The notes: a model not told the origin generated them from the letters alone. 64,000 nt of DNA from Rhizomys pruinosus (GCA_009823505.1 VZQC01005585.1:335552-399551), one strand, 5' to 3'. Shown: positions 22,460 to 34,352, numbered from the stretch's first letter. Program-made: numbers and translations.

Positions 22460-23828
22460 TTTTTTTTCTATCTTTTTACTGAATTTTTATATGTTTCATA
22501 TGTAATTTTTCAATTAGTCATAATTGCCTTTATACCTGATTCTCCCTTTTCGCCCTCCCACAGGCCTCTTTCACATCCCCAGACTTCACACTTTCTGTCA
22601 TTTGTGCTAGGGTCCATTGCACCAAACAATACTCCATGCCCATTCCTCTGTGCCAGCTCAATCCCCTGAGCTCTGGTCAGCCTCTCCAGGGTCCCTTTCC
22701 TAAAGAAGGCCAGTGCTTCCTCACCCGACCACTATCAGTTGCCAATATTTCCTCAACCAAAGGTTGGGCTCTGCCATCCATTCCTGTAATTTCTTCAATT
22801 CTGTGCTGTGTTTTTGTCCAGGTGAGCTTGCATGGTTTTTGTGTATGCTGATACCAGTGCTGTAGTTTCATATAAAGAAGGTCCCAGGAGCTTGGAGAAT
22901 TCATTTTTGTTTGGTCTTGTATCACCTCCCTGGCTTTTAAAATCTTTCAGCTCCCTCTTCTGCAATGTTCCCTGAGTCCTGGGTGGGCAAAACTGAATAT
23001 AGGTCAACCTATCCATGGAACAACACTCTATAGCCTCCTAATCTTCATGGTGTGGCCATTCATGCCCTTTGAGTTTCTGGTCTCCTGATGCATGGAAAAG
23101 CTTCCATAACAAGAGTTAAGAGGTACTTAATGCCTTCTTGGGTCCTTGTTCTATGATGCTTGGGGCTTATTTGTCGAGGTTGCATTGTAGATATGTCACC
23201 TAGTCATGAGCAATTCACAGACCATGTCTGTGTGTGTCCAGTTATAAGACCATACTGTTTTCACCTGGTGCAAAGAAGCTTCTTTTCTGAGTGGTGTCTG
23301 GGATATTCGTCTGTAAATATAAGGATAGTTCTTTTGTAGTTAGCAAGATGTTACTTTAACCTAGAGATGTGTCAACCTTGGGGATTTCTCTAAGACCTAT
23401 GACCTCTCCAACTGTGCCCATATGGCTATGTTTACAATTCTACACAGGAGTTTCCTGCCACTGAGTGAGCTGTAGGTCTAATTAGTTAACCATTGATTTC
23501 CCCAAGATAAAAGTACCACAAATTGTAAGATGTCATATGCTCTGCTGATCTTTGACAAGGATATTTGGTCTTAAGGCAGATGTAGGACCACTGATTGAAG
23601 TTCTCCCTTAGCACTTTGCATAGTGCTCTCCAAAGCTATGGGAACTATGGGAACTATCCTTCAGGGAGGGGTCTTCCAGGTCAGCTCCAGCTCCATTGCT
23701 GTCCTGTCTTCAGCAATAGGGTCTTGCCTTCAAGTTCTGGGAGGCAATCAAGCCTGTGTAATTTTGGGAGTCTCTTGAACTACCTTAGCCAATGACTCGA
23801 AAGGGCTGAAAAGGCCTGGACCACCATT
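22460..23828 (-). mobile_element. Lx-type L1 3' UTR, antisense, with 23-bp TSD
   Basis: Starts with a T run and TTTTTACTGAATTTTTAT, then the antisense 3' UTR blocks CTCCCTCTTCTGCAATG, GGCCATTCATGCCC and CTAAGACCTATGACCTC. A target duplication beginning CCTAGG and ending CATTTCTT lies at 22437-22459 and 23829-23851 with two mismatches, so both ends are known: a 1.37-kb 5'-truncated insertion with only 3' UTR left. Confidence 0.8.
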
Positions 23829-23962
23829 CCTAGGCAGGTTCCTCATTTCTTAAAAAATAAATCTCATACAGAAATAAATAAAATTAAAAAAAAATAAATC
23901 TTACTATTTGGGAGTAACCCCTTCTAGGAGTTAAAGATAAAAATAATTAGCTACTAAATCTT

Positions 23963-24147
23963 TTTTATTTTTTTAATTTATTTATTATTTTTTAATGTGT
24001 ATGAGTGTACTCTCTGCATGTAGGTTGGTGCACCCTGGAACTGGAGTTAAAGATGGTTCTTAGCCACCATGTGGGTGTGAGAATCAAACCCAGGTCCTGT
24101 GCAAGAGCAGTTGGTGCCCTTAACTGCTGAGCCATCTCTCCAGCCCC
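23963..24147 (-). mobile_element. B2 SINE, antisense, internally deleted, with TSD
   Basis: Antisense B2 landmarks GGTTGGTGCACCC, GGAACTGGAGTTAAAGATGG, CAGGTCCTGTGCAAGAGC and CCATCTCTCCAGCCCC. About 50 bp normally between the first two are missing. AGCTACTAAATCTT flanks it exactly at 23949-23962 and 24148-24161. Confidence 0.95.
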
Positions 24148-24240
24148 AGCTACTAAATCTTAAAAAGAGAAAAAACATCATGATAGTAGATGTCATAAAA
24201 ATTAAAATTTCCTCATGAGTCAAATAATTTCAAGTTTAAA

Positions 24241-24500
24241 TCAGTATCTTTTCATAAAATAAAGTTTTCTATAAAATATTATATAATGATAGCACTGTTG
24301 AATAAACTGTGATATAATTTTTATTATACTTCTGGAGGAGAATAAACTGGAATATTCATTCTGGAAAGAAATTTGATTGAGATCCCCCCTTGTATTAACT
24401 CTCCATCTGCAAGTTTACTTAATGCCAGATGGATGGTCCAACAATTCCTTACTGCTAAGCCTGATGACCTCCCTTTGATCTCCAGAGCTCACATAGTGGA
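24241..24500 (+). repeat. Left arm of a 260-bp near-perfect inverted repeat
   Basis: From TCAGTATCTTTTCATAAAAT to CAGAGCTCACATAGTGGA this block is repeated in reverse complement at 25450-25710 with only a few substitutions and one indel by eye. Its right part is continuous with SINE-like sequence running to about 24600, so this arm is probably the original. Confidence 0.9.
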
Positions 24501-24605
24501 AAGAGAGAACCAGTTCCTGCAACTTGTTTTCTTACCTCCAAGGGCAAGCCATGGCATGTTCATACCTTCCCCCCTACACATAAATAAACAATTGTATTTA
24601 ATTTT
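24400..24605 (+). mobile_element. tRNA-derived SINE-like sequence, sense
   Basis: AAGCCTGATGACCTCC, GATCTCCAGAGCTCACATAG and GGAAAGAGAGAACCAG, then TTACCTCCAAGGGC and CATAAATAAACAA, have the order of the 3' half of a B2/B3/B4-type SINE. It overlaps the right part of the inverted-repeat arm. Confidence 0.5.
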
Positions 24606-24884
24606 TCAAGTAAATGAAGTACCAAAATTATTTAAAATAATATGTATCCAGCAAGATGAGGAAAACATTCTGTGCCAAGCACTGTGCTATTTGCTTATTT
24701 GCATATCTTGTCAGCTTAACACTATAATCATTACCTAATCACAACTTCACAGACAAAATTGCTAAATTTCAAGATAATGTATATTATATAGCCATTAAAA
24801 TTATAGTGACATGGAAGAACACAAGAAACATTCTTAGAGAGTTATAATAGTGTGCTTAAAGAACTTATTTATTTACTTAAATTT

Positions 24885-26125
24885 TTTTAGAATATGTCTA
24901 TTTATTTCTGTGGATTTAATACATAGCATCTTAATTATACTTAGACCCCTTTCCCCAATCTGAACCCTTCCACGACCTATTCACAGGACTTCATGCATTT
25001 TCTCATATATGTTAAGGCCTATCAAGTTAAGTTTGTGTACCCCGATGTCCCTTGGTATGAGTTCATCCACTGGAGCCTGTTCAGCCTATCTAGTGCCATT
25101 CCCTTAAAGAAAATTAACTGTTCTTCATTAAGCAGCAATTAGCTGCCAGTAGTTCTGCACCAAACTTGTGGCCTCCTGACCGTTTCCCCAGTTCCATGCT
25201 GGGTCTTGTCTGATTGAGTTTGCATGGGTCTTGTTGTATGCAAGGCCCTAGGAGCCTGTAAAACTCTTCCTTATGGTCATGTACCTCCTCCCCTGGCTCT
25301 TACATTCTCCACACCCCTTTCCAAAGTGGTGCCTGAGCCCTGGATTCATGCCATTTAACATAGGAATCCTGGCTAGGGAGCCACATTCTGTAGTCTCTTA
25401 TTCTCTCACTTTGGCCAGTTATGGCCTTCTGTGTTCACCACTCTCTGTTTCCACTATGTGAGCTCTGGAGATCAAAGGGAGGTCATCAGGCTTAGCAGTA
25501 AGGAATTGTTGGACCATCTGTCTGGCATTAAGTAAACTTGCAGATGGAGAGTTAATACAAGGGGGGATCTCAACCAAATTTCTTTCCAGAATGAATATTC
25601 CAGTTTATTCTCCTCCAGAAGTATAATAAAAAAATATATCACAGTTTATTCAACAGTGCTATCATTATATAATATTTTATAGAAAACTTTATTTTATGAA
25701 AAGATACTGATGTGATGAGATTTGAAAGATGCATTACTATTCTCTCTACTCCCTTTCCACTTGTTCTATGAGTCTTAGATGTAGAGGTTCCGCTGCAGAT
25801 GTGTCACTTAGGGCTGGGCATCTTTCAGGAATATATTCTCTGTGTATGACCAGTTGTGGATCTCTGTAATTCTCTTCTTCTATTCCAAAAGAAGCTTCTT
25901 TGATGAGTGATAATGGGTACATTCATCTATAAATATAAGGATCCATATTTAAGTTACAGGAAGAAATTACATTTGTCTAGGGATATTACAGACATAGGGT
26001 ATTCTATAAGATTAAGACCTATCCAGCCATTTTTATTTGGCTGTGTTTATAATGCCACACAGGGGTTTCCTCCCATTGAGAAGGCAATAGTAATGAATAC
26101 ATGCTATTGCCTGGTAAAATATGAT
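24885..26125 (-). mobile_element. Lx-type L1 3' UTR, antisense, disrupted by an inverted copy of nearby DNA
   Basis: Antisense L1 3' UTR blocks run ATGAGTTCATCCACTGGAGC, GAGTTTGCATGGGTCTTG and GGCCAGTTATGGCCTTC up to about 25449, and resume after 25710 with TATTCTCTCTACTCCC and AAGACCTATCCAGCC. Compared with the copy at 6.9-7.9 kb, about 20 bp are missing at the disruption. Confidence 0.65.
25450..25710 (-). repeat. Right arm of the 260-bp inverted repeat
   Basis: Reverse complement of 24241-24500, spacer 949 bp. It sits inside an L1 3' UTR that is otherwise colinear with other copies here, so this arm is the inserted one. Confidence 0.9.
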
Positions 26126-26512
26126 ACACTTTACTAAATCCTTTCAATCTGGGCACAGAGTTATTTTCATTCATTACAAATTATTATTTACTTTCTAAAT
26201 ATGGAAATAATCGATGTCAATATTTGAGTGTTCCTCTTTTAAAATATATGAATGGACTTTCAACATTTTTATGCCATAGTATATACAGTTATAAAGTTTC
26301 TATTATTTGCAAATTCCTTGTAACCTCACTTATATCATTACCCAACTGTCAATAAAACTCAAAGAAACCATGGAAACCTTTAAAGTATGGTTTCCTTAAA
26401 TATTTCTCATTGTTTTTGTTTCTATGTTTGTTTAACTCTTCAGTGTCTATGCATACTGTAATTCTTTAATAACTATTAAACTCCATGATTTATAGACATA
26501 AACATTACTGTA
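26126..26512. other. No recognised feature
   Basis: AT-rich, no family recognised. Confidence 0.35.
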
Positions 26513-26779
26513 TGTGCTGGATAGCTTTAGTGTCAACTTGACACACCTGGGTTGAGGGAGTCTCAACTGGGGAATTGGCTCCATTGGACTGACCTGTAGC
26601 CACGTCTGTGGAGTACTGTCTTGATTGTTGAGCAATGTGGGAGGGCCCAGCCCACTATGGGTGGTGCCACCCTGGGCAGGTTGTTGTGTACTGTATAAGA
26701 GGTCAGGCTGGGCATGAGCCAGGGGAGCAAGCCAGTGAACAGCATTCCTAGACCTCCTCCCTATCTGCACCTCTTCATA
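26513..26779 (+). mobile_element. MaLR-like LTR, sense, 3'-truncated
   Basis: Begins TGTGCTGGATAGC, then TGTCAACTTGACACACC, GGGCCCAGCCCAC, GGGTGGTGCCACCC and AGCCAGGGGAGCAAGCC, matching the complete LTR at 38516-38921 over roughly the first two thirds. The AATAAA-bearing end is absent and antisense L1 follows. Confidence 0.8.
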
Positions 26780-27245
26780 GCCCCCCACTGGATCTCATAG
26801 TTTCCATCATGTATGGTAAGCCCTATCAAGTTATGTTTGTGTTCCCATATGTCCCTCAGTATGAGTTCATCCACTGGAGCCTGATCAACCCATCTAGCAT
26901 CACTGCTCAAATGAAGATCATCTCTCCCTCACCCAGGACTGATTAGTTGCCCACAGTTCCTCAGCTAATTTGGGGGCCTCCTGCTCATTATTCCAGTTCT
27001 ATTCTGGGTTTTTGTTTAGCTTAAGTTTGCATGGGTCCTGTGCAATGCTGCCACTGTTGCTGTAGGTCATATGAGCAAGTTTCCAGAATCCTAGAGAACA
27101 GTTTTCTTGTGATTATGCCCCACCCTTGGCTCTTACAATATTTATTTCTCTCCCCTCCTCCATAATGGTCACTGAGCCATAGGCAACAGAGGTTTAATAC
27201 AGGAGTCCTCTCTAGGGAAAAATCTTTCATTGTTAGTGATATGAT
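26780..27245 (-). mobile_element. Lx-type L1 3' UTR fragment, antisense
   Basis: CATGTATGGTAAGCCC, ATGAGTTCATCCACTGGAGC, AGTTTGCATGGGTCC and CTCCATAATGGTCACTGAGC repeat the motif order of the 24.9-kb copy. Confidence 0.6.
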
Positions 27246-27663
27246 CTTCTAAATGTTTCAACATTCACTATTACGCTTGTAGAATCCAGAAGATTAAAAC
27301 AATAATAAAAATTTGAGATTTATGAGTGCAGTTGTATGTAGATATAAAACTCATACAGGCCCATTTAATAAACTCCTTTAGACACATCACTAAATATAAA
27401 ACACATAAACTCTACAGATAAGAAAAGTCAAATCTGCTCATAACTAGACAATAAAAGATCTGAATGTCAAATTGTTTCCCTAATAAAACGTGCTTTCTAT
27501 ATAAAAATGTTAATTCTTTCCTCTAGTTTTATGTCATACTTCTCCAAGAACTATTTAGTGTATTATTTGATATGATCAAGACAAAAATTTTGCTTTAGAG
27601 GATACGTAAATACACAAAGCCATCTATATTCTAGAAAAGCCTGTCAAAATAAAGACAACTCCA
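27246..27663. other. No recognised feature
   Basis: AT-rich sequence with no supported annotation. Confidence 0.35.
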
Positions 27664-27846
27664 AGATGGACAATGGCTCAGTGGCTAAGAGCTCCGGTTG
27701 GTCTTTCAGAGCACCCAGGTTGGGTTCCCAGCATCCACATGGTGGCTAACAGCTTTATGTAACTTAATTTTCTGGAGATCTGATACATACTTCTGGCTTA
27801 GTCCTGCATTGCATAACACAGATTCACTTATACACATAAAATAAAG
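27664..27846 (+). mobile_element. Old B2 SINE, sense
   Basis: ATGGCTCAGTGGCTAAGAGC (A-box region), GGTTGGGTTCCCAGC (B-box region), CACATGGTGGCTAAC and an ACACATAAAATAAAG tail. AAAATAAAGACA occurs at both ends, a likely TSD. Confidence 0.8.
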
Positions 27847-27879
27847 ACATTCATACATATAAAATAAAGAAATGAATAA

Positions 27880-28045
27880 ATAATGGATAGGAGCCCAAGG
27901 AAGTCAGAACAGAGTATCAGGTCCCCTAGAACTGGAGTTACAGACAATGATGTGCTGCTGTTCTTGCACTGAGAACAAGTCCTCATCCTCTGCAAGAATA
28001 GCAAGTGCTCTGAAACTAGTCACTGAGCAATCTCTCCAGCCTTAA
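27880..28045 (-). mobile_element. Old B2 SINE, antisense, truncated
   Basis: GAAGTCAGAACAGAG, CTAGAACTGGAGTTACAG, TCATCCTCTGCAAGAAT and CAATCTCTCCAGCC identify a diverged antisense B2, head to the right. Confidence 0.75.
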
Positions 28046-28930
28046 ATAGAACTCTTAAGATTTGAAATTAACTTAGTTTTCACAAGGTATATTATTTTCA
28101 GGTGGTGAGAAAAAAATAATTTTCTGATTAGCTTATTTTCATTGTTTATAAAGCCCTCTAACTTTATCTATCTATTTATTCAGTTCTTCCCTCATTCAGT
28201 TAATAGCGTTAGTCATAGGCTATGAACACACCCATTAAAAAAAAAAGACGTAGAACCTCAGAACACAGGATTAAGAGAAGACCCAATCAAGCAAATAAAC
28301 AATTAAAGGTGAGGTCACTGGTAATTTACAGAGACCAGAACAACAAAGTAAAGGGGGAGGAGGACATAGTACAAGAAAATGTTGGAAGGAGGATGATTCC
28401 ATGCAGAAAGAATAATCGGGAAAATATCTACAGATACCATGTTGCATGGAGAGAATGTAGAGAAGATTTTGAATAGGAATATACAAAGTCAAAACTGACA
28501 AACCAGGACTGATCATGACTGATGACTCATGTACAATGTAAACTGCTTGTGATTTTTTCTTTGTAAGTGATCAAGCCACATAAAGCAAAATCACTCGCAT
28601 AACATTGTAATTTATATGCTCCCTTATCTTCTAATTTTGGCGTACTGATTTATTAAGGGCAATGTATTAATGTGTATTTAAATTGAAAAGGTTTATAACT
28701 TTTCACCAGCCTATTTTGCACACAGGTAAATATGCACTAGAAATTAATGAGCCACGAAAAAGCAATCTACGAACATGTTCACTACAATACCATTTGTAAT
28801 AATCTTAGCAACAATCAAAATAGTTGTCTGTAAGTGCATAATAAATATTGAATGTGACTTGTTCTATTAAACTGACTGCTGTGTATAGCATTGAAACAGA
28901 ATAGAGGAAAAGCGTCATGGCTTGAATAAT
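28046..28930. other. Unclassified sequence
   Basis: An 84-codon frame at 28222-28476 is lysine/arginine-rich because of an A-run and has no recognisable domain; I do not call it a gene. No repeat recognised. Confidence 0.35.
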
Positions 28931-29083
28931 TTTTTGTGTGATTTTTGAGACAGGGTCTCCCTTTAGTCCCAGCTGGCCTGGAGCTCACTCTGTAGACCAG
29001 GCTGGCCTTGACTCACAGAGATCCACCTGCTTCTGCCTCCCGAGTGCTGGGATTAAAGGTATGTGCCATTATGCCCGACTATT
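28931..29083 (-). mobile_element. B1 SINE, antisense
   Basis: GAGACAGGGTCTCCC, CTGTAGACCAGGCTGGCC and TCCCGAGTGCTGGGATTAAA, with a T-rich left edge. Confidence 0.95.
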
Positions 29084-29370
29084 TTAAAAGCATTTTACAG
29101 TATTCAGTTAGTGAATATTTCAAAAATTCTAAACAAAAAACTTTTCTAAATTTGTAAAACACTATACACTTAAAACTGAGGTAAATATTTTCACAGTAAT
29201 GGATGAAACACCAGCAAGCTCGGGAACAAAATGAAGAAAACACTTTCACCTGATGTCTAATAAAGCAATAAGATTTAGGTTAATGCTCTTGGAGACTAAA
29301 CATGAACTATGAGTGTAAAAATTAGAAAAGAAATAGAAAACTCATTATTTCCTGACATGTTCATCCTCTT

Positions 29371-29614
29371 TTTTTTTTTTAATTTTATTTATTTCTGTAT
29401 GTGTATGAATGTACTGTCTGCATGCAGGTTTGTGCACCCGTGTCGTGCAATACCGCGGAGGTCAGAAGAGGACGTCGGATTCCCCTGGAACTGGAGTTCT
29501 CCTGGAATTGGAGTTTCAGACGGTTCTCGGCTGCCATGTGGGTGCTGGGGATCGAACCCGGGTCCTCTGCAAGAGCAGTCGGTGCTCTTAACCGCTAGGC
29601 CATCTCTCCAGCCC
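29371..29614 (-). mobile_element. B2 SINE, antisense, with internal short duplication and TSD
   Basis: Well-preserved copy: GCACCCGTGTCGTGCAATAC, GGAACTGGAGTTCTCCTGG, GATCGAACCCGGGTCCTC and CCATCTCTCCAGCCCC. CATCCTCTT flanks it at 29362-29370 and 29615-29623. It carries an extra TCTCCTGGAATTGGAGT not in standard B2, shared with the copy at 56307-56547. CpGs are well kept, implying a fairly recent insertion. Confidence 0.95.
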
Positions 29615-29623
29615 CATCCTCTT

Positions 29624-31247
29624 AAAATATCAGTAGATTCAGCAGGTTAATGGAAAACACTAATAAGTTTCACCAAATTCCTATACATAAAGTCAATCTA
29701 GAAGAATCATTTACAAATCCCTGTATTAGCAGTAAACAGGGTTATATGCAACAATATACATTAACAATAAAAAGGAAACTAAATTACTTAGTAATTAATT
29801 GCATAAAGCTTTCATGGGTAAAACTTTAATATTCTAACATGTAAAGAATGAAAAAATAGTGTGAATAAATAGAAAAATATACTAAACTCTAGAATAGCAC
29901 AAGTGCGAATTTATTACCAGTGAGTTTATAAGTTCAACACAATCTAAATAAACATTTCACATGTGGTTATGAGGGACCATAACTTTACTCAGAAATACAG
30001 AAGACTACATGTCCACACATACATTAACAGTTCTTTTTTATTTTTATTTTTTAAATGGGCTCTGTCTGCCCAGACATTAGCATTATTACAATCTCTGGTG
30101 GTAGCCATTGCTAGGAAAGTCACATCACTCATTTACTGCTGATGTTACTTCTTGTTTGTCAGGCATTTATTGTGATTGGTTCCATGCTGTGTTCAAGAGG
30201 TTCCTATCTATCACAAATAATCAGACTACCACAGAGCCAGATAGTGAATGCGATAGGGCAAGGCACAGAGATACAAGCTGAAATGTGTCATGAATACAGT
30301 TGTTGGGTTTGGTGGGTTAATCGCTCTTATGGTTACCCTAGCTTCTTAATCCTAGGAAAATAAGTCAAATTCATTTCCTATGATGATTCCATTATAATAA
30401 AATAGGACAGACAATAGTATATATAAAATTATAACTGTATATGCTAAAATTGCTAAAAGAAATTAAATTGCATTCTGTTATTCCAAATTTGGCAGCTCTC
30501 TAGCTGTGATTAAATATAAATTCCAGAAATTAAATTGATTTGTTAGAGTTAGAGATACCAAATACATTTCTACTATATCCTTGTAAACAAAAATCTCATT
30601 TACGTAATGTTTTTATTTTAATGAGCAAAATGCAACATAGATTGTGAAGCCATGCTGGAAATAATAGTAAATAATCCAGGAACTCTACTATTTTTAAAAT
30701 AAAAGAAATTTATTGTCAAAGTTTGTTGAGCAACTTCTGCAACAGCGGCAGTCTTCTGGAAATTAGTAATATCATGTCTTAGCTCTTCCATCCTTACTCT
30801 CAAAGGTCAAGATTCAAGACAAAGTGTGCACTCCAAAGTAATCTGATAAGTAGAATTTGATTGCTTGTTTGTAGATGATGCAGAAATTCATTCCAGTGGA
30901 GTCACTGGAGATGTTGTCCAATGGCTAAGCTTACCAGTAAACAAGAGGAGACAAAAGGAAAACCTTGTTCATTAAAATGAAAGTTTCCATAGGAAAAAAA
31001 TAAAACACCGAGTCACTTCAGTCTGGCACCAGGCTGAGCTGTCTATTCCTTTTGAGAACAGAACTTAGAACATTGAGGCCATTGCTCTAGTTCTAGAAAA
31101 TCTTTATACAAAAATACACAAATATTTATTGGAGCAGATTACATCTTGATTTGATCAATGTACCTATAAAGATAATCACTTTAAGATATTTCTTGTTTTA
31201 GTAAGGCTTAGAAAGATGTATCAGAAATAGACATAGAAAAATTAAAG
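29624..31247. other. No recognised feature
   Basis: Mostly AT-rich sequence. A 73-codon frame at 30142-30363 has no domain I recognise. Nothing supported. Confidence 0.35.
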
Positions 31248-31252
31248 TCAGT

Positions 31253-31450
31253 TGTGCTGGATAGCTTTAGTGTCAACTTGACACACCTGAGTTGAGGGAG
31301 CCTCAATTGGGGAATTAGCTCCATTGGATTGGCCTGTGGCCATGTCTGTGGAGTATTGTCTTGATTGCTGACCAGTGTGAGAGGGCCCAGCCTACAATGA
31401 GTGATGCCACCGTGGGCAGGTTGTTGTGTACCGTATAAGAAGGCAGGCTG
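31253..31450 (+). mobile_element. 5' LTR, first part
   Basis: TGTGCTGGATAGC through GTATAAGAAGGCAGGCTG, colinear with the first half of the 3' LTR. It ends exactly where the L1 target duplication begins (AAGAAGGCAGGCTG at 31437-31450). Confidence 0.9.
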
Positions 31451-32449
31451 TATTATATTTGGTCCTGAATAGACAATAATCCTTTTTAGGAAAATAGACA
31501 AACATCCATACAGTTCCTATGTATATTAGTCAATTAAAGAAAGCAGTTTTACCAGTTTTATAAGAGATTACTTCTATAACAGTCAGCTCTAATTTACAGT
31601 TAGAGGATGACTTCCTTACCACCATGTTTTACTTTGTTCTATGAAAAAGAGGTAAGGAGGTCTCTCATATTGAAACTGTGCTGCACCTAGAAGGTAAAGT
31701 TCATTACGACTCACTGTAAACAGATGTTACACCTATGATCCTCATAGATGTTTGATGCCTGTAGCAGTCTGAGGCTTTTCTTCCTTTTAGTGTTAAGATG
31801 GGTGAACTTCTCTGCTGGTATTTCTTGGTACAACCTACACGACGGAAGGCTGTATCCTTTCTTTCTCAGCCTTTGGGTTGGTGACGTTTTGACCTGTGGG
31901 AATATACAAATCTTTTCCCATGGTTAGTCTTAAGATTAAATTGAAATTTTTTGACAAAAAGGTTTAATATGTAACTGATCCCCCCTTTTTTATTTTATTT
32001 TTTGACCCATGAGTCTCAAAAAGGCAGTTGTAGTACACATACCTATAGGCAGGGATCAAGGTGTAAATTTCATCAAATTTGTCCATGTTTTTTTTTGGGG
32101 GGGTGACTGTATGTTGTTAATTTGGGAAGCAAACTTAATTCCTTAAGTTAAATTATCCTACAGATAAAAGAGAATGTTACAAGATGATACTGCATAACAC
32201 AAAAATTATAGAGTACATTTGTATATGTTAATCCCAAAGTTATTGTTATATAAATTTTAAGTAAAATATCATGTAATTTTAAATTAAATATACATTAGTA
32301 GAATATAGACCCATGTCCCTCTCCCGCCCCTCCCACCCCCCCGTTCACCATTTCAGTCAGTTTTCTGATGTCAGTCTTTCTGTTGTGTTCTTTTAATATG
32401 CATCCCTCTCCACAAGAAATATTAATAACTGGGTTATTGATGCTAGCAT

Positions 32450-33177
32450 CCACATATGGGGATACCATTCATCGTTTGTTTTCTGTGAGTTGTGTTACTT
32501 CACTTATATAATATCCTCCAGCTCCATCCATTTACCTGCAAAGTTCATGATATCATCTTTCTTTATTGCTGCATAGAACTCCATTGTGTACATGTACCAC
32601 ATTTTCTCTATCCACTCCTCAGTTGAGGGCATTTTGGGTTGGTTCCAGCTTTTTGCTATTGTGAACAGAGCTGCAATAAATATAGCTGTGCATGTATTTC
32701 TGCAGTAAGATGAGTCTTGTGGGTATATACCTAGGAGTGGTATGACTGGGTCAAATGGCAAGCTCATTTTGAGTCTCAAGGGTTCTCCACATGCTTTCCA
32801 TAGTGGCTGTACAAGTTTACATTCCCACCAGCAATGGATGAGTGTTCCCCTTTCCCCACAACCTCTCCAGCACTTGGTATCATTTGTTTTCTTGATCCCC
32901 GCCAGTCTTATCGGATGGTGAAGTGATATCTTAGAGTGGTCTTAATTTGCATTTCCCTAATTATTAGTGACATTGAACAATTTTAAGATGTTTCTCAGCC
33001 AGCTCTGAGTTCCTCCTCTGTGAAGTTCTATTCAGCTCTTTGCTCCATCTTTTGATTGATCATTTGTTTTCTTTTTCTTTGTTTTTTTTTTTTTTTTTTT
33101 TTTTGAGTAGTTTGTCATACCTGTAAATTAATGCTTTGTCAGATGTATCTGTAGTAAAGGTTTCTTCCCACTCGGTA
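32450..33177 (-). pseudogene. L1 ORF2 C-terminal remnant in the inverted segment
   Basis: Minus-strand translation keeps KMWYMYTMEFYAAIKKDD and MSLPFDPVIPLLGIYPQD-type ORF2 motifs in a 91-codon frame at 32504-32779; frames break around it. A T run at 33083-33104 expands a natural A-rich ORF2 stretch. It has no start and no complete domain. Confidence 0.85.
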
Positions 33178-33779
33178 CTAAAGTCTCTTTAAGTGGTGCA
33201 TATAAGCAAAATATATTAATACAAGAGAGGACTGATAGCAGCAATGGATTATTCTGCTAAGGAGATGTTAGCCAGGGGACCCAATTCCCCCCCCCAAAAG
33301 GTAAAGGCTTTTGCCTTAAACTGGGATATCTGCAAGAAAAGAGGTGGTAAAGCCCGCTCTGTTGTCAATGACCTGATGTAACATGGGAGGATTGTATCGA
33401 GTTGCACTTACAAGTATACAGTTGGTCTCTGGATACCAGAGAGTGTTACCAAAGGCCACTGAACAATAAAGCAAATGTTGGTCTCCTTGAGTCAAGAAGA
33501 CCCTCCACCAACATCAGCTACATCTACCTGCTTGGAGATACTGTGCGCAGTGGCAGCCATATGTCTGTATTTCCCAACTTTATTTGATTATTAGCTCTTT
33601 CTTGGAGGAATAACTCTGGATGTTGCCACAAGCTTATACCCTCTAGTGATTAGGAGATTTATATGCCACAGTAAGATTTGCCATCTTTCTCAGGAAGAAA
33701 AATAATAATCCAGGAATTATTAACACACCATCCAAACATCTGTGTCTATACAAAGTAACCTACCATAGTAACTAGCAAT

Positions 33780-34278
33780 ATTTTTATTTTTTTAAATTAG
33801 TTTTTTATTGATGTCTTTGTGCATTTCATACATTTTTTTCCAATCAGTTCAGGCTATTTCCCTTTCCCTCCCCCCCCCCCCCACCCCCACCATCCAGATC
33901 ATGCATTCTGCCATAACTGTCCTGATTCTTCTTTCTCTCAGTTTTTTTTTTTCATTTTTAGCTATAAGTGATAATCCATGGTACAAGCATCCTTCATGCA
34001 AAACCTATCTGCAGGCTGTTGTGCCCAACACCTACAGCCCCACCATCCATGGGGGGTGACAGGTTGTTTGTTCAATCAAATTGATCAATGAGTGTCCAGA
34101 CTACATTGCTGTAGTTTTCACCATTCACCCCAATCACAGCCCTTACCTTCTACCACGCCCCCTCTTCCTCAGAGTTGTTTCCCTAGGCTTAGAAAAGGGG
34201 CACAGGTGGATGAGAGGTAAAACAGTCCACTCTCTCTGGAGCTGTTGACTTGGACTCTGGTCAATTCTGGCTGTTTCC
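33780..34278 (-). mobile_element. L1 3' UTR, antisense, nested inside the L1 above, with TSD
   Basis: T-rich start then TTTTTTATTGATGTC, GTGCATTTCATACATT, a C-rich run and CTACCACGCCCCCTCTTCC. TAACTAGCAAT lies on both sides (33769-33779 and 34279-34289). The host 3' UTR resumes seamlessly at 34290 by comparison with the 62-kb copy, so this is the youngest LINE in this nest. Confidence 0.85.
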
Positions 34279-34352
34279 TAACTAGCAATTTTAAATATGT
34301 ATATATCTAATCGCTTGTGCTTCATTATAGGATTGAAAGCTTATCCCTAATA

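Noticed and set aside
26447..26788. 113-codon minus-strand frame, with similar frames at 31208 and 38495
   Set aside because: The same peptide pattern recurs because all three are antisense to the same MaLR-like LTR; LTRs of this type are non-coding.
29309..29650. 113-codon frame, with a similar one at 56259
   Set aside because: Both are read-through of antisense B2 SINEs.
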